Shown: positions 54,501-64,000, counted from the first letter of the stretch. The stretch is DNA of 64,000 bases from Gari tellinella (GCA_922989275.2 OV277861.1:50259623-50323622), one strand, 5' to 3'. Translations and numbers: made by a program. Notes: generated by a model not told the origin, from the sequence alone.

Positions 54501-57500
54501 ATTGAAGCAGACGGCAAAATGGCGATGAAGGGGTAAAAACCTCACGATTAACATGAAAGGGTTAACAACTACTAAACGGTTGCTTTTCTGGAACTCTATG
54601 ATTAAAGTCCCGACCACAATGGCCAATTACTGATAGTCGCCGCAAGCGTTGTAATAAAACGTTCTTAACCCATTTAGATTCATGCCTTGATATTGCAATT
54701 AACTCTCCTTGTGTGTTTGCTAGAAGGTTTAATTATAATTAAACATTAGTCATTTAAAGACACTGCAGTGTTTTTCCATGAAACATGAAACTTTTTGAAA
54801 CTTTATTGAAATATATCTAAATACCATGAATCGCGCTGTTCATTTCTTATATTTTCAATATATTTGCTGTAATTTCTAATGTTAGATTAACATTTTGTAA
54901 GTATGCATGTATCTTTAATCCATATTAGAGGTCGATAACACGAATAATGTGTACCCTATCAGGAACATCCATGACCGAATTACTGAAGCTGCGTACATTC
55001 AAAAGCAAAAAAATAAGTTCCATTGTTTACATTCTAAGATCAACAACTTTGACAGTTTGGCGCGAAAATGCCGATTTGACGTCATTTGGAAGTGACGTCA
55101 TATTTAAAGTAGGATTAATATATCGTGTTTTAGCATAAAGGAATGCAGACAGTTGCTGTTTATAAGGTATGTCAATTTTCTTGCAATTTATCTCATTAAT
55201 AAAGAAGAATTTTAGTCGGGAATCATAGTTTCCACTAATAGGATGGCATAGATCGGTTAAGAACAAATTTTGAAAAAAATCCGCCAAATGTTTGCTGTCC
55301 AAATTCCAAAGATTAATTTGCGAATGGAATCTGCATATGCCCCGCCTCCTCTGCGAAACTTTTCCACAAGTCCCGCCCTCTCGAGAAATGGTGTTTATAC
55401 GAAATGAACAGCAGTTTTGTCAATGGAATTGAATGGACGAATGTAAATATATATATTTTTAATAACAGAATATTTCATATGTGATAACAAACAGTGTAGA
55501 TCCAGTGAGACGCCGCGTAACGCGGCGTCTAATCATGGTCAACACTGTTTGCCCCATTTTCTCTTTACTAGACGCTGTGCTTAAATGGGTAAAACACCTA
55601 GTGCGACACAAAACCGTATTATCTACAACAACAAATGTATGCCGTTATCACAGGGTTTACTTTTAACCAAACAAAAGTCGGATAATTGGCGCTCAAGTTT
55701 TTAAAATTTAATTTGAACATATTAGTTACAAATATACATGATGAAAAGGTTGTTATACAAAGCTTATGTATACAGTAAAACCTATCTATTAAGACCACTA
55801 AATTAGTAATTAACCAGGTGACTGTTTAAAGCAAAATGAACGTAAAACAGAAAGCTCCTAAACGTTCACCTTGTTTTAAACTGTCACCTGTTTTTATTGA
55901 TTCATTATACCTTCTTTTTAACTCATTTGTGCCTACGACCCCATGTATGGGACACAGGCAAACAGTATAGACTCCGATCAGACGCCGCATGATGCGGCGT
56001 CTGATAGAGTAAACACTATTTGCTGATAGGAATTTCAATATAAAACAAAATGAAAATGAAAATTTTGACCAGGGATACCTTTGATAAAAATGGACTAATC
56101 CAATATATAAAACATGGAAGAATCAAGTAGGCGTAAATGGATTAAATGGTGGTAATTGAGAGTCTATACCCTACGAATAGAAAGCTTACTGCACAGCAGT
56201 TGATTTAACTGATTTAATCCTTTCATAGGCAAATTAATAATCTGATTTAACCTTTCTTAAACAAAATGTCGTTAACTAATATTTGTCTTCTGCAATTCTT
56301 TGCTTAATTAAATTTTCTAAAGTAATTTAGTCGTCTAGGATTAAGATGAAACATGTACTGTAGATGGTAAAAATAAATTATAAACGTGATCGGCTAGCCT
56401 CTAAATTCTATACACCATTAGTAAAACTTCTTGTTTCCAATTTTGAGGCGTCTCTGAGAGTTAAATTCTTGTGTAAACAATAATTCAGCCAGTTTAAATG
56501 TACAGTAAAACAAAATCATGTCACAGAAGTAACCGATAAACATGTCAGAGCTCAATTCCTTCCACAGTTTAACTCTTTGCATGCTGGGTAATATTTTTCG
56601 TCTGCAACCTCTGTCGTCTGCTATTGTTTTAAAAATATATTTTTCTAAACTCATTTTCAAAACGTAGTCAGAGTGTTAAACAGTTTGGATCCTGATGAGA
56701 CGCCGCGTTACGCGGCGTCTCATATGGACCAAAACTGTTTGCAAAAACAATCACTATGGCGGATATATCCGCCCCTAGCATGCAAATAGTTAAATCCACC
56801 GTGATGTAATATCGTCTGCTTCGAAATTCACGTCTGCCACTTTTTTCAAATTTACGAATTATTATCAGTATTTTTGTAAGAAGAATATTCAAAACGAGCT
56901 TAACATAATGTTGATCCAAACAAAAACTGATTTATTCGACATGTGATCTAGAACTGCTCTGTTAACAATGCCACTTGGACCGCCTTCAGCATGATAATGG
57001 TTGAAACTTTGGTGTCATTTCCATCAAACCCAAATTCATAAAGCAAAACATAACTAACACAAATGATGCTATAAATTTGATAAATGGGAGCAAATATACC
57101 ACACTTGGTTTACTTAATGGTCTGGATTATTCCAGAGCTGTGCTTTTTACCCGTTTCAATCTAATGTTGAAAAAGAGGGTGAAAACATATACATGTACTT
57201 TACAAGACTGAGATTGACAAGTATTGCCCAGAAAGAATACTTCTCTATTACAACCACTAAATTCGGAAGATTTTCACCTCTTCATCGCTTTATTGTCGCC
57301 TGCTTTAATATTTTGTCTGCAAGACACTTTTCAAAGTTAGATTTAAGGTTGTATGACTTAAGAAATATTGATAAGAGTGTCAAACAGTTTGGATCTTAAT
57401 CAGACGCCGCGTGACGCGGCCTTTGATCAGGATCCATTTGCCAATGCGCTTTATGACGTCATTGAGTAAAAAGGTTACATTAAAGACGCTTTCAACCCCT

Positions 57501-60500
57501 TAAAGTTACTACCATGACATCACCGATTTTAAACAATAATTATTGTCGTCTGCTTTTATTTCTCAAACTTAGATTTAAGGTATTTTTACTTTATATATTG
57601 AAATGAGTGTAAAACAGTTTGGATCCTGATCGGGCGCCGCGTAACGCAAATAAAGGGTTAAAACTCGTTTGCAAAATAGGTCTGCAGTATTTGCTGGAAT
57701 TGATTCATCTTCCTTCAACCTTTTATGGTCAAATTATTCGAGAGAATTTTACCCCTTTATCGCTTGTCATCTGCTTCAGTATTGTTGTCTGCAATGTAGT
57801 TTTAAATGTAAAAAAAAGGCAGTATGACTGAAGAAATTACCAAACAAGAGTCAATCAGTTTGGATCCTGATCAGACGCTTGTTACGCGGCGTCTGATCAG
57901 GATCCAAACTGTTTGAAAATGCGCTTTTAAGCGGCATTGAGAGCGAAAGGGTCGAAACTGATTTCAAAGTCGACTGTAAATTTTAGTTCATGGCGTGATA
58001 AAGCTTTATTTGTGAGAAATACCATTTGAGTATCGAACAGTTTTGATCAAGTATTCATTCGACATCGGGTTACTTAGCTGCATGGATCCGAATTTCTTGC
58101 AACATTTAAAATCAGAATTTACCATTTGATATTTCAGGGGTGAAAGAGTTAATACTAATTACGTTTTTATTATATTGGTAATTGATGGTTTAATTAATTA
58201 GCAATGGAAAGTGTAAAGTAATCTAGTAAATGATCTAGCAATTTATAATTCATTAAACAGTAAAACTGCTAAATGCCCTTTAATAAAACGCTGAGTTCTA
58301 ATGTATTCGTTTTCATGGATTTTTTCAGTATGAATTTAGGTAAATATTAATCATGCAACACAAAGACAAAAGTATGTCATAAACTGCATTTTACACAAGC
58401 TTTAAACTTTCAAATACTGCTTTAAACAATTAAGGTTTGATCTCATTTCTCAATGCAGTGTAAATTGATTAAAGTGATATCGTAATGTGTGTCAAACAGT
58501 TTGGATTCTGATCAAATTGTTTTGCAAATAAACATTGCACTCGGGATAAGGCGGCAAAGGATTTAAATACGTTTTGAACGGGTATATATTTGAACACTTA
58601 AGTAAAAATATTACTCAAGAAAAGACTTGTTTCCGAACCATCTTTCGCAGAAGCAAAAATATCGGGCCACATATGCACACATTGGTCTCCATGGCCGAGT
58701 GGTTATATAATCACTGTTATTGACAATCAGCCCTTTGTGTTCAAATCCTGGTCTAGGCAATTCAAATTTTGAGAAGCCGTCCAACTGGCTTGCGGAAGAT
58801 CAGTGGTTCTATCAAAGTGCCGATTTTTGCCTGAAACAGTGCGTAAAGGGCTCCACCTGTAAGTACCTGGGTTCATTTCATAAAACTGCGTACGACAAAT
58901 GTTGTCGTAAGTCTGATTATAAAAGTCTCATATACCATTTATTTCTCCCTCTAATCCTGTCTTGTGACATCTCTTTGAAATCGTCTTGAAAGGACGATTC
59001 CAAAGCTATGTCACAAGACAGGATTAGAAGGAGAAATGAGAAATTAAATGTATTTTAAAGTTCTGTCTTACGACCGTTTTTGTCGTACGAAGTTTTATGA
59101 AACGGGCACCTGGACCTTGCGATATGAATACTACTCAAAGCACCAAAGGTATAACCTTTATAGGAACCAATGCATTGACCCTCTAACTTTACCACATTAT
59201 AACTTTCCATAGCTTTGTTCAATTCCTACAAAATGTGCAGGGGCTGTAGCTACAGGTTCTAATGTAATTTACACATGTAAATGTCCGATGCAGGTACATT
59301 TGGTAAAAAAGATAAAATATCACATATTCACCACACTCTGCAAAATTTAAAAAATCTGTTTTTGAGTTAACGAATATGCTTTACAATTCATTAATGTATA
59401 TAATTGAAAAGGTAAAGCATCATTTTTTTCAAATGAATATTAAATGTTTTGAAAAATCTCAGAAAATTTACATGTTAAAATTTCCTAAATGTCCACCTAG
59501 AGAACATAAACAAGTATAAAAATATCAGACTGTTCAATAAATCCTTGGTAATAATGTCTATAAGTTTGGATGGAATTGAACAAAAATGTTTGAAATTATG
59601 CGGTGAGAAAGTGATAGGGTCAATGCTTTGGTACATATAAATGTCTATATCCTTAGTTAGCAAACTGAGAGCAGTACATTAAGCTTTGTAAAATCATAAC
59701 AAAACAACTAATATGCTTACCCATTGGCATGTCAAGGTGATTACATTGATCAGACTTCACATACAGGGTATCCTTGGCAACACAAGCATCCGCGTCCCAG
59801 TCGGATACATGGCCTGAGCACGATTCTCCGTATATGGTCCCGTTAAATGGAATAGTATGACCAAACCCGCAAAACTGACCCCACAGGTTTCCAACCACTT
59901 ACATATAATAGAATACAATAATTACAATAAACTGACGGTTCACAGACTGCTGACATCACATTTCATGTACCGGTACATGTTTGTCAATATCAAAACTGCT
60001 TGTTTTCTAATATTTTTCCTCTATCGGACTTTATAAAAGCTATTTATTTCCAAATACATGCCACGTTTTGCTCCATGTATTCAGCCATATTAAAATCCTT
60101 TTTGTACTTTATGGCTGAAAGCATGAAACTAAAATGTGACGTGTATTTGGACATGATTAAAATTAAATTGCAAAGGAAAAAGTATAAGAAGCTGAAAAGA
60201 GCAAGTTTATACTGTCTGTATTCCCCTTTTTGAATTGTTTTATTTTAATAGGCCATGGGGTAATCGGTTAATGGGGTATTCTACTTTATTTTCAACTTGA
60301 TTTAAGCTACCATTTGAAAAGATACTGAAAATGCCTTTTGTTGTATATGTTCAGGAATACATAGACTTAGATCTTTTGGTAGAAATAATTAGCATCATTA
60401 TATTCGTATTGTATAACTACAATGTACATGTATATCACGGTTTTAACTGACTTGAAGAGAACACTTGTTACAGCTTTTTATTTTGTTTCTGTTCAAACCG

Positions 60501-62557
60501 AACGCAAGTTATAGTATGAATATTTGACTTGTGATCAGCAAATAGAGCATCTGGTAACTTATATTGGGTGTTAGGAAAGAAAATATTGAACGGTGTAAAG
60601 AAATACGACGTACATATCAGGTTCTTCATGTGCCTCCCTCTGTAAGAATCTTCTGCTTGATTTGGCGGATCATCAAATTGGCACATTTGTTCAAATCCAA
60701 TATCTGTTGTGTAACTCGATCCTAAACGGCCACAATAGAACCAATTAACATATTACTATCAATGGCTTCATTATACCGGTATATGATTTTACAAAACAAT
60801 TCATCACCCTATAACCTATTTCTAGTTTTGAAAACAGGTGGCCATCTTAAAGCGGTTTGAAAGTAAAGGAGCCTGCTTTAAGATACAATGTGCTAGAATA
60901 TATATATTTCTTACGATACATAATCATGACTGTTTAAATAGGAACTGGGTTTTTTCAAAGTAGGAATAGATTAATTGCGCTACAGGGCTGCCATAAGTTG
61001 ATCATAAAAATCCTAAGATTTCAAATTTTCAAATTTTCAGACGCAATTTTACTAATCGTACCTTTACCCCATAGGCTTTTTATTGTATGGAAGACACATA
61101 ACGGCTTAAAACAGGTTGAAAGCAAAGCAAAATGCGCATATAGGCGCATTTTGCTTTACTTTCAGCCTGTTTTAAGCTTTCATCTGCTAGGATAAAAATC
61201 CGAAGACTTAGGAAAAATCCGGAGAAATGGCAGCCCCTGGCGCTAAAAGGCACGTCTGTGGAGAGGGGGTAAACTTGTTCCTGTTTTGGCACCTGTTGAA
61301 TCGCACTGCATTGTCTGTAGAAATCTGCCATCATTATTTTCAATGACTATTAAAATATGGTGGATCTTTATAAGATTTACGGTATTCAGTTTATGATCAG
61401 GATCAAATGTTCAAAAGAGTTCGACACTCGCTTTTATTTTCCTTTAAAACTGTTTAAACATTAACATTGATAACATGGCTATAAATGTATGTCTACATGA
61501 CCAAGATTCCCACAGACAGACAGGTCAGCGTGTGTCTCTATGACCAAGAGTTCTATATAGGTCAGTTTGCATATGAGAAAGTTGCTCACCTGCTCTAAAT
61601 TGGAGTATGTTCTGATTCTGTCTGTGAAACTCAAGGCACGTATACCGCATGGCACTGAAACGAGAAAATAGACATAACAATGACACCTCTCTGGAGCAAC
61701 GAACCAGTAAAGAAGAATGAATACATTACTGGAAAAAACGACTGTCCAACTTAAGTGTTGGGATCCTGACTCGACTTAAACTGTTATATCTATCTGCACC
61801 GTTCGCTAATGTCAGTGGCGATTGGCTAACCAGGATTGAGATTCCTTGATGTTACGCGTGAAGGTAAAGTGCATTTAACTGGTAATAACTATTGTTTCTT
61901 GTATTGCACAAGTCTTGGATGCTCATATAGATTTTTAATCTCTCGTTTGCTCTGTACGGAACCTAATTCAATTGAATTTCAAAGACATATGCTGATTACA
62001 AAATGAGACTGACAAAATACCCATTAACCATTTCACTGCCAAATTTAACCGTCTTACTTAACCCTTTGTCAGAAAAAGATCGCCTGCAACAAATTGTCGT
62101 CTGAATAATTACATGTATGCCATACCGGTACTCAAATTTTCTTGGGAAATATTAGTACGATTGCCAAACAGTTTATATCGTGATCAGACACCGCGATACG
62201 CGGTGTCTGATCACGATATAAACTGTTTGCAAATTCGAATTTAGTAGCATGTGACGATAAAACAGTAAACCAATCCTCAGTAACGAGAATTGCACCTTGT
62301 GAAGCGACTACATAAAGTGATATTACTTATTACATATATTACATACCATCCGTTTGTAAATGTGGTAATCGTTTTATAGAACTGCAGCTTTGGACTCAGA
62401 CTCTTCTCCTTGCACGTAAAGGTTCCAAACTTTGTGAATATTGCAGTTGTTGTATTGATGATGACCCTTTCTTCCCGGAATATGTCGATAAAAAGCCAAG
62501 TCCCGGCAGCGCTCGCAGAAAACGCACACATCATGCCCATCAAATCTTGTCTTTCTT
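48354..62557 (-). CDS. Cysteine-rich secreted or GPI-anchored protein, DUF7042/7044-like (gene model, incomplete)
   Basis: Exons on the minus strand: A 62557-62347, B 61654-61590, C 60721-60614, D 59897-59721, then an unlocated exon, F 48868-48727 and G 48589-48354. A-B-C-D and F-G join in frame with GT/AG sites. D ends in phase 1 but F must begin in phase 0, so at least one exon between 59.7 and 48.9 kb is unseen; D and F could alternatively belong to different genes. The N-terminal part (CAFSASAAGTW, KFGTFTC, NGCAMRYTCLEFHRQN, ILQFRAG) resembles the cysteine-rich ectodomain repeats annotated DUF7042-7045 in invertebrate membrane proteins; this is from memory. The last ~22 residues are hydrophobic and terminal, fitting a GPI-anchor signal. 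Function unknown. The signal peptide should lie in an upstream exon not identified. Confidence 0.7.
48727..48868 (-). CDS. Minus-strand gene, exon F
   Basis: Acceptor 'gttttatattgtag|GTG', donor GACG|gtaatt, 142 nt. Only the phase-0 frame is open: VITAPLCKNWDWQYRAMYRL, QSPQCATLSDSPCIID, NSPRAFLYLHD. Three cysteines, extracellular-type composition. The intron to exon G is 137 bp, which explains a 134-codon open frame that reads through it. Confidence 0.78.
48869..50107. other. Intron of the minus-strand gene, nothing recognised
   Basis: AT-rich sequence without clear repeat family landmarks or exon-like frames. The minus-strand frames at 49,375-49,805 look random. Confidence 0.45.
50108..50510. 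mobile_element. T1 MITE and a short H-type hairpin
   Basis: 50,108-50,360 is a T1 copy with a perfect hairpin 'aagcagaatgtgccttaagg' / complement. 50,440-50,485 holds 'gcaaacagtttggagtctga' / 'tggctccaaactatttgc'. Confidence 0.75.
51313..51564. mobile_element. T3 hairpin element, complete
   Basis: Ends TTAACTCATTCACCCCTG and 'tagaattgaatgtgttaa'. Hairpin 'gatcagagggctccttatgg' with complementary arm, flanked by 'acaaacagtgtataccatg' and 'tggtctacactgtttgca'. Confidence 0.8.
51604..51636. repeat. Poly-G tract
   Basis: A run of G interrupted once by A ('gcgggggaggggggg' and onward). It may form a G-quadruplex on the + strand. The 92-codon frame beginning at 51,591 reads Gly from it and is not considered a gene. 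Confidence 0.8.
51785..52015. mobile_element. T1 hairpin MITE
   Basis: Long arm 'tgtattcctccaccgaagaa' and a hairpin 'attaaagcagaatgcgccct' / 'gcgcattctgctttactttc', then 'atactagaaacaggatatgg' and 'atggttaa'. Confidence 0.75.
52016..52832. other. Intron sequence with diverged hairpin-element pieces
   Basis: Weak matches to T1/P1 arms at 52,145-52,370 and an H-type half at 52,405-52,545. Nothing gene-like. Confidence 0.4.
52833..53050. mobile_element. H-type hairpin element (TTAACCCCTTTGCTGCC family)
   Basis: Starts 'tttaacccctttgctgccg'. Hairpin 'gtttggatcctgatcagacg' with 'cgtctgatcagcatccaaac'. Followed by 'taaaagcagacgacaatatt' and 'gacgtcatggcagcg'. The right TTAA is lost. Confidence 0.75.
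53400..53800. mobile_element. 'cagggctaccataagttg' element with embedded T1 and H-type fragments
   Basis: The left part 'gtcagggctaccataagttg', 'cataaaaatcctaagag' and right part 'atccgaagatttcgg' are shared with the element at 60,984-61,237. An H-type half-hairpin (53,525-53,575) and a T1 short arm ending 'caatggggtaatgggttaa' are included. Confidence 0.55.
53960..54560. mobile_element. H-type hairpins bracketing a T1 MITE
   Basis: 53,972-54,036: hairpin 'tttggatactgatcagatgc' / 'ggcgtctgatctgaatccaa'. 54,104-54,377: T1 copy with a perfect 'cagaatgtgccttaaggcac' core and 'ggtaaaagggttaa' end. 54,383-54,560: H-type with the second arm deleted, ending 'catgaaagggttaa'. Confidence 0.75.
54561..55480. 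other. Intron sequence, nothing recognised
   Basis: AT-rich. The 91-codon minus frame at 55,027-55,302 was examined as a candidate for the missing exon of the minus-strand gene but shows no family-like residues or suitable splice pair. Confidence 0.4.
55485..56040. mobile_element. H-type hairpins and a truncated P1 MITE
   Basis: 55,487-55,555: 'acaaacagtgtagatcc' with the 'gacgccgcgtaacgcggcgt' palindrome. 55,770-55,890: P1 left end TACAGTAAAACCTATC. 55,957-56,022: hairpin with 'gacgccgcatgatgcggcgt'. Confidence 0.75.
56570..57960. mobile_element. Series of H-type hairpin elements
   Basis: Hairpin centres at ~56,680-56,740 ('gacgccgcgttacgcggcgt'), ~57,380-57,440 (one arm shortened), ~57,612-57,655 (second arm deleted) and ~57,850-57,917 (a near-perfect pair 'agtttggatcctgatcagac' / complement). 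Each is accompanied by 'gtcgtctgcttttatttct' and 'gacgtcattga'-type flanks. Confidence 0.75.
58684..58770 (+). mobile_element. tRNA-derived SINE head
   Basis: 'ggtctccatggccgagtggt' contains the A box TGGCCGAGTGG, and GTTCAAATCC at 58,739-58,748 is the B box. The spacing fits tRNA-Leu/Ser-type heads. It is followed directly by unrelated sequence and then by the foldback. Confidence 0.7.
58866..59112. mobile_element. ~245-bp foldback element next to the SINE head
   Basis: The left arm 'gtttcataaaactgcgtac'-type sequence ('tttcataaaactgcgtacga', 'tgttgtcgtaag') and the right arm 'cttacgaccgtttttgtcgt', 'acgaagttttatgaaacg' are inverted. The centre is a second inverted pair, 'taatcctgtcttgtgacatc' and 'tgtcacaagacaggatta'. 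I recognise the arm motif as common in bivalve SINE-associated repeats; the exact family is uncertain. Confidence 0.65.
59113..59720. other. Intron sequence, nothing recognised
   Basis: AT-rich, with no repeat landmarks, between the foldback and exon D of the minus-strand gene. Confidence 0.4.
59721..59897 (-). CDS. Minus-strand gene, exon D
   Basis: Acceptor 'ctattatatgtaag|TG', donor ATGG|gtaagc, 177 nt. Encodes VGNLWGQFCGFGHTIPFNGT, IYGESCSGHVSDWDADACVA and KDTLYVKSDQCNHLDMPMG. Four cysteines and an NGT glycosylation site. Phase 1 on both sides. Confidence 0.78.
60614..60721 (-). CDS. Minus-strand gene, exon C
   Basis: Acceptor 'ggccgtttag|GA', donor GATAT|gtacgt, 108 nt. Encodes SSYTTDIGFEQMCQFDDPPN then QAEDSYRGRHMKNLI. 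The first codon is completed with the G from exon B. An alternative donor a few bases further on is possible. Confidence 0.78.
60784..61275. mobile_element. Partial T1 MITE, and a 'cagggctgccat' element with a nested T1 MITE
   Basis: 60,800-60,980 is a T1 copy with one hairpin arm deleted. 60,984-61,237 has inverted ends CAGGGCTGCCATAAG and 'gaaatggcagcccctgg'. Inside, a T1-like hairpin ('gaaagcaaagcaaaatgcgc' / complement) has been inserted. Lies in intron B-C. Confidence 0.65.
61590..61654 (-). CDS. Minus-strand gene, exon B
   Basis: Acceptor 'tattttctcgtttcag|T', donor GCAG|gtgagc, 65 nt. Together with the TG left by exon A it encodes CAMRYTCLEFHRQNQNILQF RAG. In phase with A and C. The RYTCLEFH...ILQFR pattern is the strongest family-like stretch. 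Confidence 0.8.
62035..62280. mobile_element. H-type hairpin element with a perfect 31-bp stem
   Basis: The stem arms 62,165-62,195 and 62,199-62,229 are fully complementary around a 3-base loop. They contain TATATCGTGATCAGACACCG in place of the family's GGATCCTGATCAGACGCCG, the change being present in both arms. Flanked by 'ttaaccctttgtcag' and 'gtcgtctgaa'. Confidence 0.85.
62347..62557 (-). CDS. Minus-strand gene, exon A (first recognised exon)
   Basis: Donor GATG|gtatgt. The upstream limit is the acceptor-like 'cataattcaacag'. The frame reads ERQDLMGMMCAFSASAAGTW, LFIDIFREERVIINTTTAIF, TKFGTFTCKEKSLSPKLQFY and KTITTFTNG. If translation began at the ATG at 62,540 there would be no clear signal peptide before CAFSASAAGTW, so an additional 5' exon with the leader is likelier. 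Confidence 0.72.
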
Positions 62558-62619
62558 CTGTTGAATTATGAGGTTAAATTAGTGTAATTTACAGGGGATA
62601 AGGCGTTAATTTTTCCTTT

Positions 62620-62995
62620 TAACCCCTTCACTTCCTTACCCCGAGCACAACATTTTTTTGCAAACAATTTGGCTCCTGATCAGACGCCGCGTTACGCGGC
62701 GTCTAATCAGGATCCAAACTGTTTCACACTTATTTCAGTATTTCTTAAGACAAAATACCTAAACATTGTTTTTTAGAAATAGAAGCAGATGACGATTGTT
62801 TAAATCTGATGACGTCATGGCAGTGAAGGGGTTGAACGAAACGAAACGCAAACGCAATGTAATGAGTTGTAGACCTACAACAACTACATTAAAATATTAA
62901 CGATCAGTTTTGATATGAATAGCAAACAGTTTTGAGCTTATCAGAAGCCGAGTTACCCGGCGTATGTATGACTTGGGAACTGTTTGAAACCTTTT
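62620..62995. mobile_element. Two H-type hairpin elements
   Basis: 62,620-62,838 starts 'ttaaccccttcacttcctta' and has arms 'aatttggctcctgatcagac' / 'gtctaatcaggatccaaact' around 'gccgcgttacgcggc', ending 'gtcatggcagtgaagggg'. 62,922-62,990 is a diverged one with 'gccgagttacccggc'. Confidence 0.78.
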
Positions 62996-63061
62996 GTATT
63001 ATGTTTATACGTATTTTGGATTGTGCTTGCGTTCTTTTTCGTTTAAATGGAAAGTGATAAC

Positions 63062-63330
63062 AAAACCGAAAATAATTTCTCCAGTGTACAACCATCACAC
63101 AACTGACAATATACCAATTTTCTAGAGTACAACTATCACATAACTGACACTTGGCCGATTCCCAAGTGTGCCACTGTCACATAACTGGAAATATACGGTT
63201 TCCCTAGCTCCACTTCTCTTGAAGGTATAGGGTATATTTTCAGTTATGTGATAGTGGTACACTTGGAAATCTCATAAGTGAAAATATGTGGTCTCCTAAA
63301 TGTACACTTATCACATAACTGAAACTATAA
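63062..63330. repeat. Cluster of direct and inverted 'tatcacataactga' repeats
   Basis: 'gtacaactatcacataactg'-type phrases occur at about 63,083, 63,140, 63,172 and 63,303 on the + strand, and inverted as 'cagttatgtgatagtggtac' at 63,240. 'cacttgg' and 'ccaagtg' accompany them in both orientations. No gene. Confidence 0.7.
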
Positions 63331-64000
63331 AGTTTTCCCTATTAGCACATGGCTTGGAGCTCTCGGCCAATCAGATGCCTCAAAAGCATGTGAATATATC
63401 GTTTAATTGAACAAAACCATGAAATAACTAACACACTGTTCACTTAGTCCATGCTTCCGTCATCTCAAGGCAATTTGACGTCACAACCCTAGCAATCCTC
63501 CGAGTGAGCCACCGCGAAAACCTTTTGCCTGCACTGTAGGCTTAACGATAAATAATCGGAATAAACACCAGATCAAGGATTTACCCCATTCCTCTGGACC
63601 TAGATATATGCACTGTTTCAGCTGTAGATGTAAAAACAGGGATATGCATGTCTAGATTGTCTTTACTAAACAGCTGAGATCAGAGGGGAAATGCACACGC
63701 TTGATTACGTCATATTATGTACAGTGAGACCTAAACTTTAAAGGCAATTAATAATGAATAGTGCTTACAAATATAGAGCTTCAATAAGCGTTATTTATGT
63801 TGGTCTTTAAGCATGCTTAATGTCTCAAACTACACATTGAAATAACCTTTCAATTTAAGTAAAATAAATATAATTACAGATAAAATGACTTTTTTTGTCA
63901 AAAACAAAAGGCAGAAACGAAGGGTCTTCTTGTTTTCCTCGAGCACAAGCCAGTGCTAAATAGGTTAGATCATGGTTGCGCGCGAATAAAACGACATAGT
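63331..64000. other. Flanking sequence, nothing recognised
   Basis: Mixed AT-rich sequence with slightly higher GC near 63,430-63,560. The missing 5' exon of the minus-strand gene could lie here or beyond the window, but I see no convincing signal-peptide frame. Confidence 0.4.

Noticed and set aside
55027..55302. Candidate for the missing exon between D and F of the minus-strand gene
   Set aside because: No suitable acceptor/donor pair in the needed phase (start phase 1, end phase 0), and no cysteine pattern like its neighbours.

Overview
The window is a eukaryotic, AT-rich, very repeat-dense genomic segment, best explained as a lophotrochozoan and probably bivalve mollusc nuclear genome. 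The reasons are GT/AG-spliced genes with multi-kilobase introns, tRNA-derived SINE-like sequences, and abundant elements of the 'agctcacctgagc' and 'tatgcccc...gggggca' types that I associate with molluscs. There is no operon structure, CRISPR array or prokaryotic signal. The species cannot be determined from the sequence.

Two spliced genes can be supported. (1) On the + strand, 5.5-39.5 kb, a GH27 lysosomal-type alpha-galactosidase / alpha-N-acetylgalactosaminidase homologue (GLA/NAGA-like). All exon junctions keep phase and the predicted protein is about 405-407 residues. Its exon sizes match human GLA closely (exon 2 = 175, exon 5 = 162, exon 6 = 198 nt, all identical). The last exon is present twice (7a at 36,532 and 7b at 39,287). 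Both copies are in the right phase, both have a good acceptor and a stop, and their proteins are clearly homologous, so they look like alternative C-terminal beta-domain exons. (2) On the - strand, 62.6-48.35 kb, a cysteine-rich extracellular-type protein. Exons A-B-C-D join in phase, as do the last two exons F-G, with at least one unlocated exon between them and one or more missing 5' exons. It resembles the invertebrate DUF7042/7044-type ectodomain proteins and ends in a hydrophobic GPI-signal-like tail.

Layout: 1-5.4 kb, repeats upstream of the gene; 5.5 kb, exon 1; 5.7-28.4 kb, a 22.7-kb intron holding a ~1.9-kb foldback element with a nested element, large 'tagctcacctgag' repeat elements, a 4.8-kb element with ~490-bp inverted repeats and a LINE remnant, and a 48-unit 28-bp minisatellite ending 22 bp before exon 2; 28.4-39.5 kb, exons 2-7b separated by many ~210-250-bp hairpin MITEs; 39.6-48.3 kb, MITEs and a foldback cluster; 48.3-62.6 kb, the minus-strand gene, whose long intron is filled with hairpin elements; 62.6-64 kb, more hairpins and an inverted-repeat cluster.

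Most of the non-coding space is made of TTAA-flanked, non-autonomous, palindromic elements (piggyBac-like by target site and short TIRs). Several are nested exactly at a TTAA inside another element. Two TTAA families carry an internal tRNA-like Pol III A/B-box cassette. The most striking pattern lies at the 3' splice sites of the alpha-galactosidase gene. Exon 5 is preceded by six degenerate copies of its own acceptor, exon 2 by a minisatellite grown out of a MITE terminus, exon 7a by a 25-bp pyrimidine-CAG array, and exons 3, 4, 6 and 7b by a MITE-type terminus 14-78 bp upstream.
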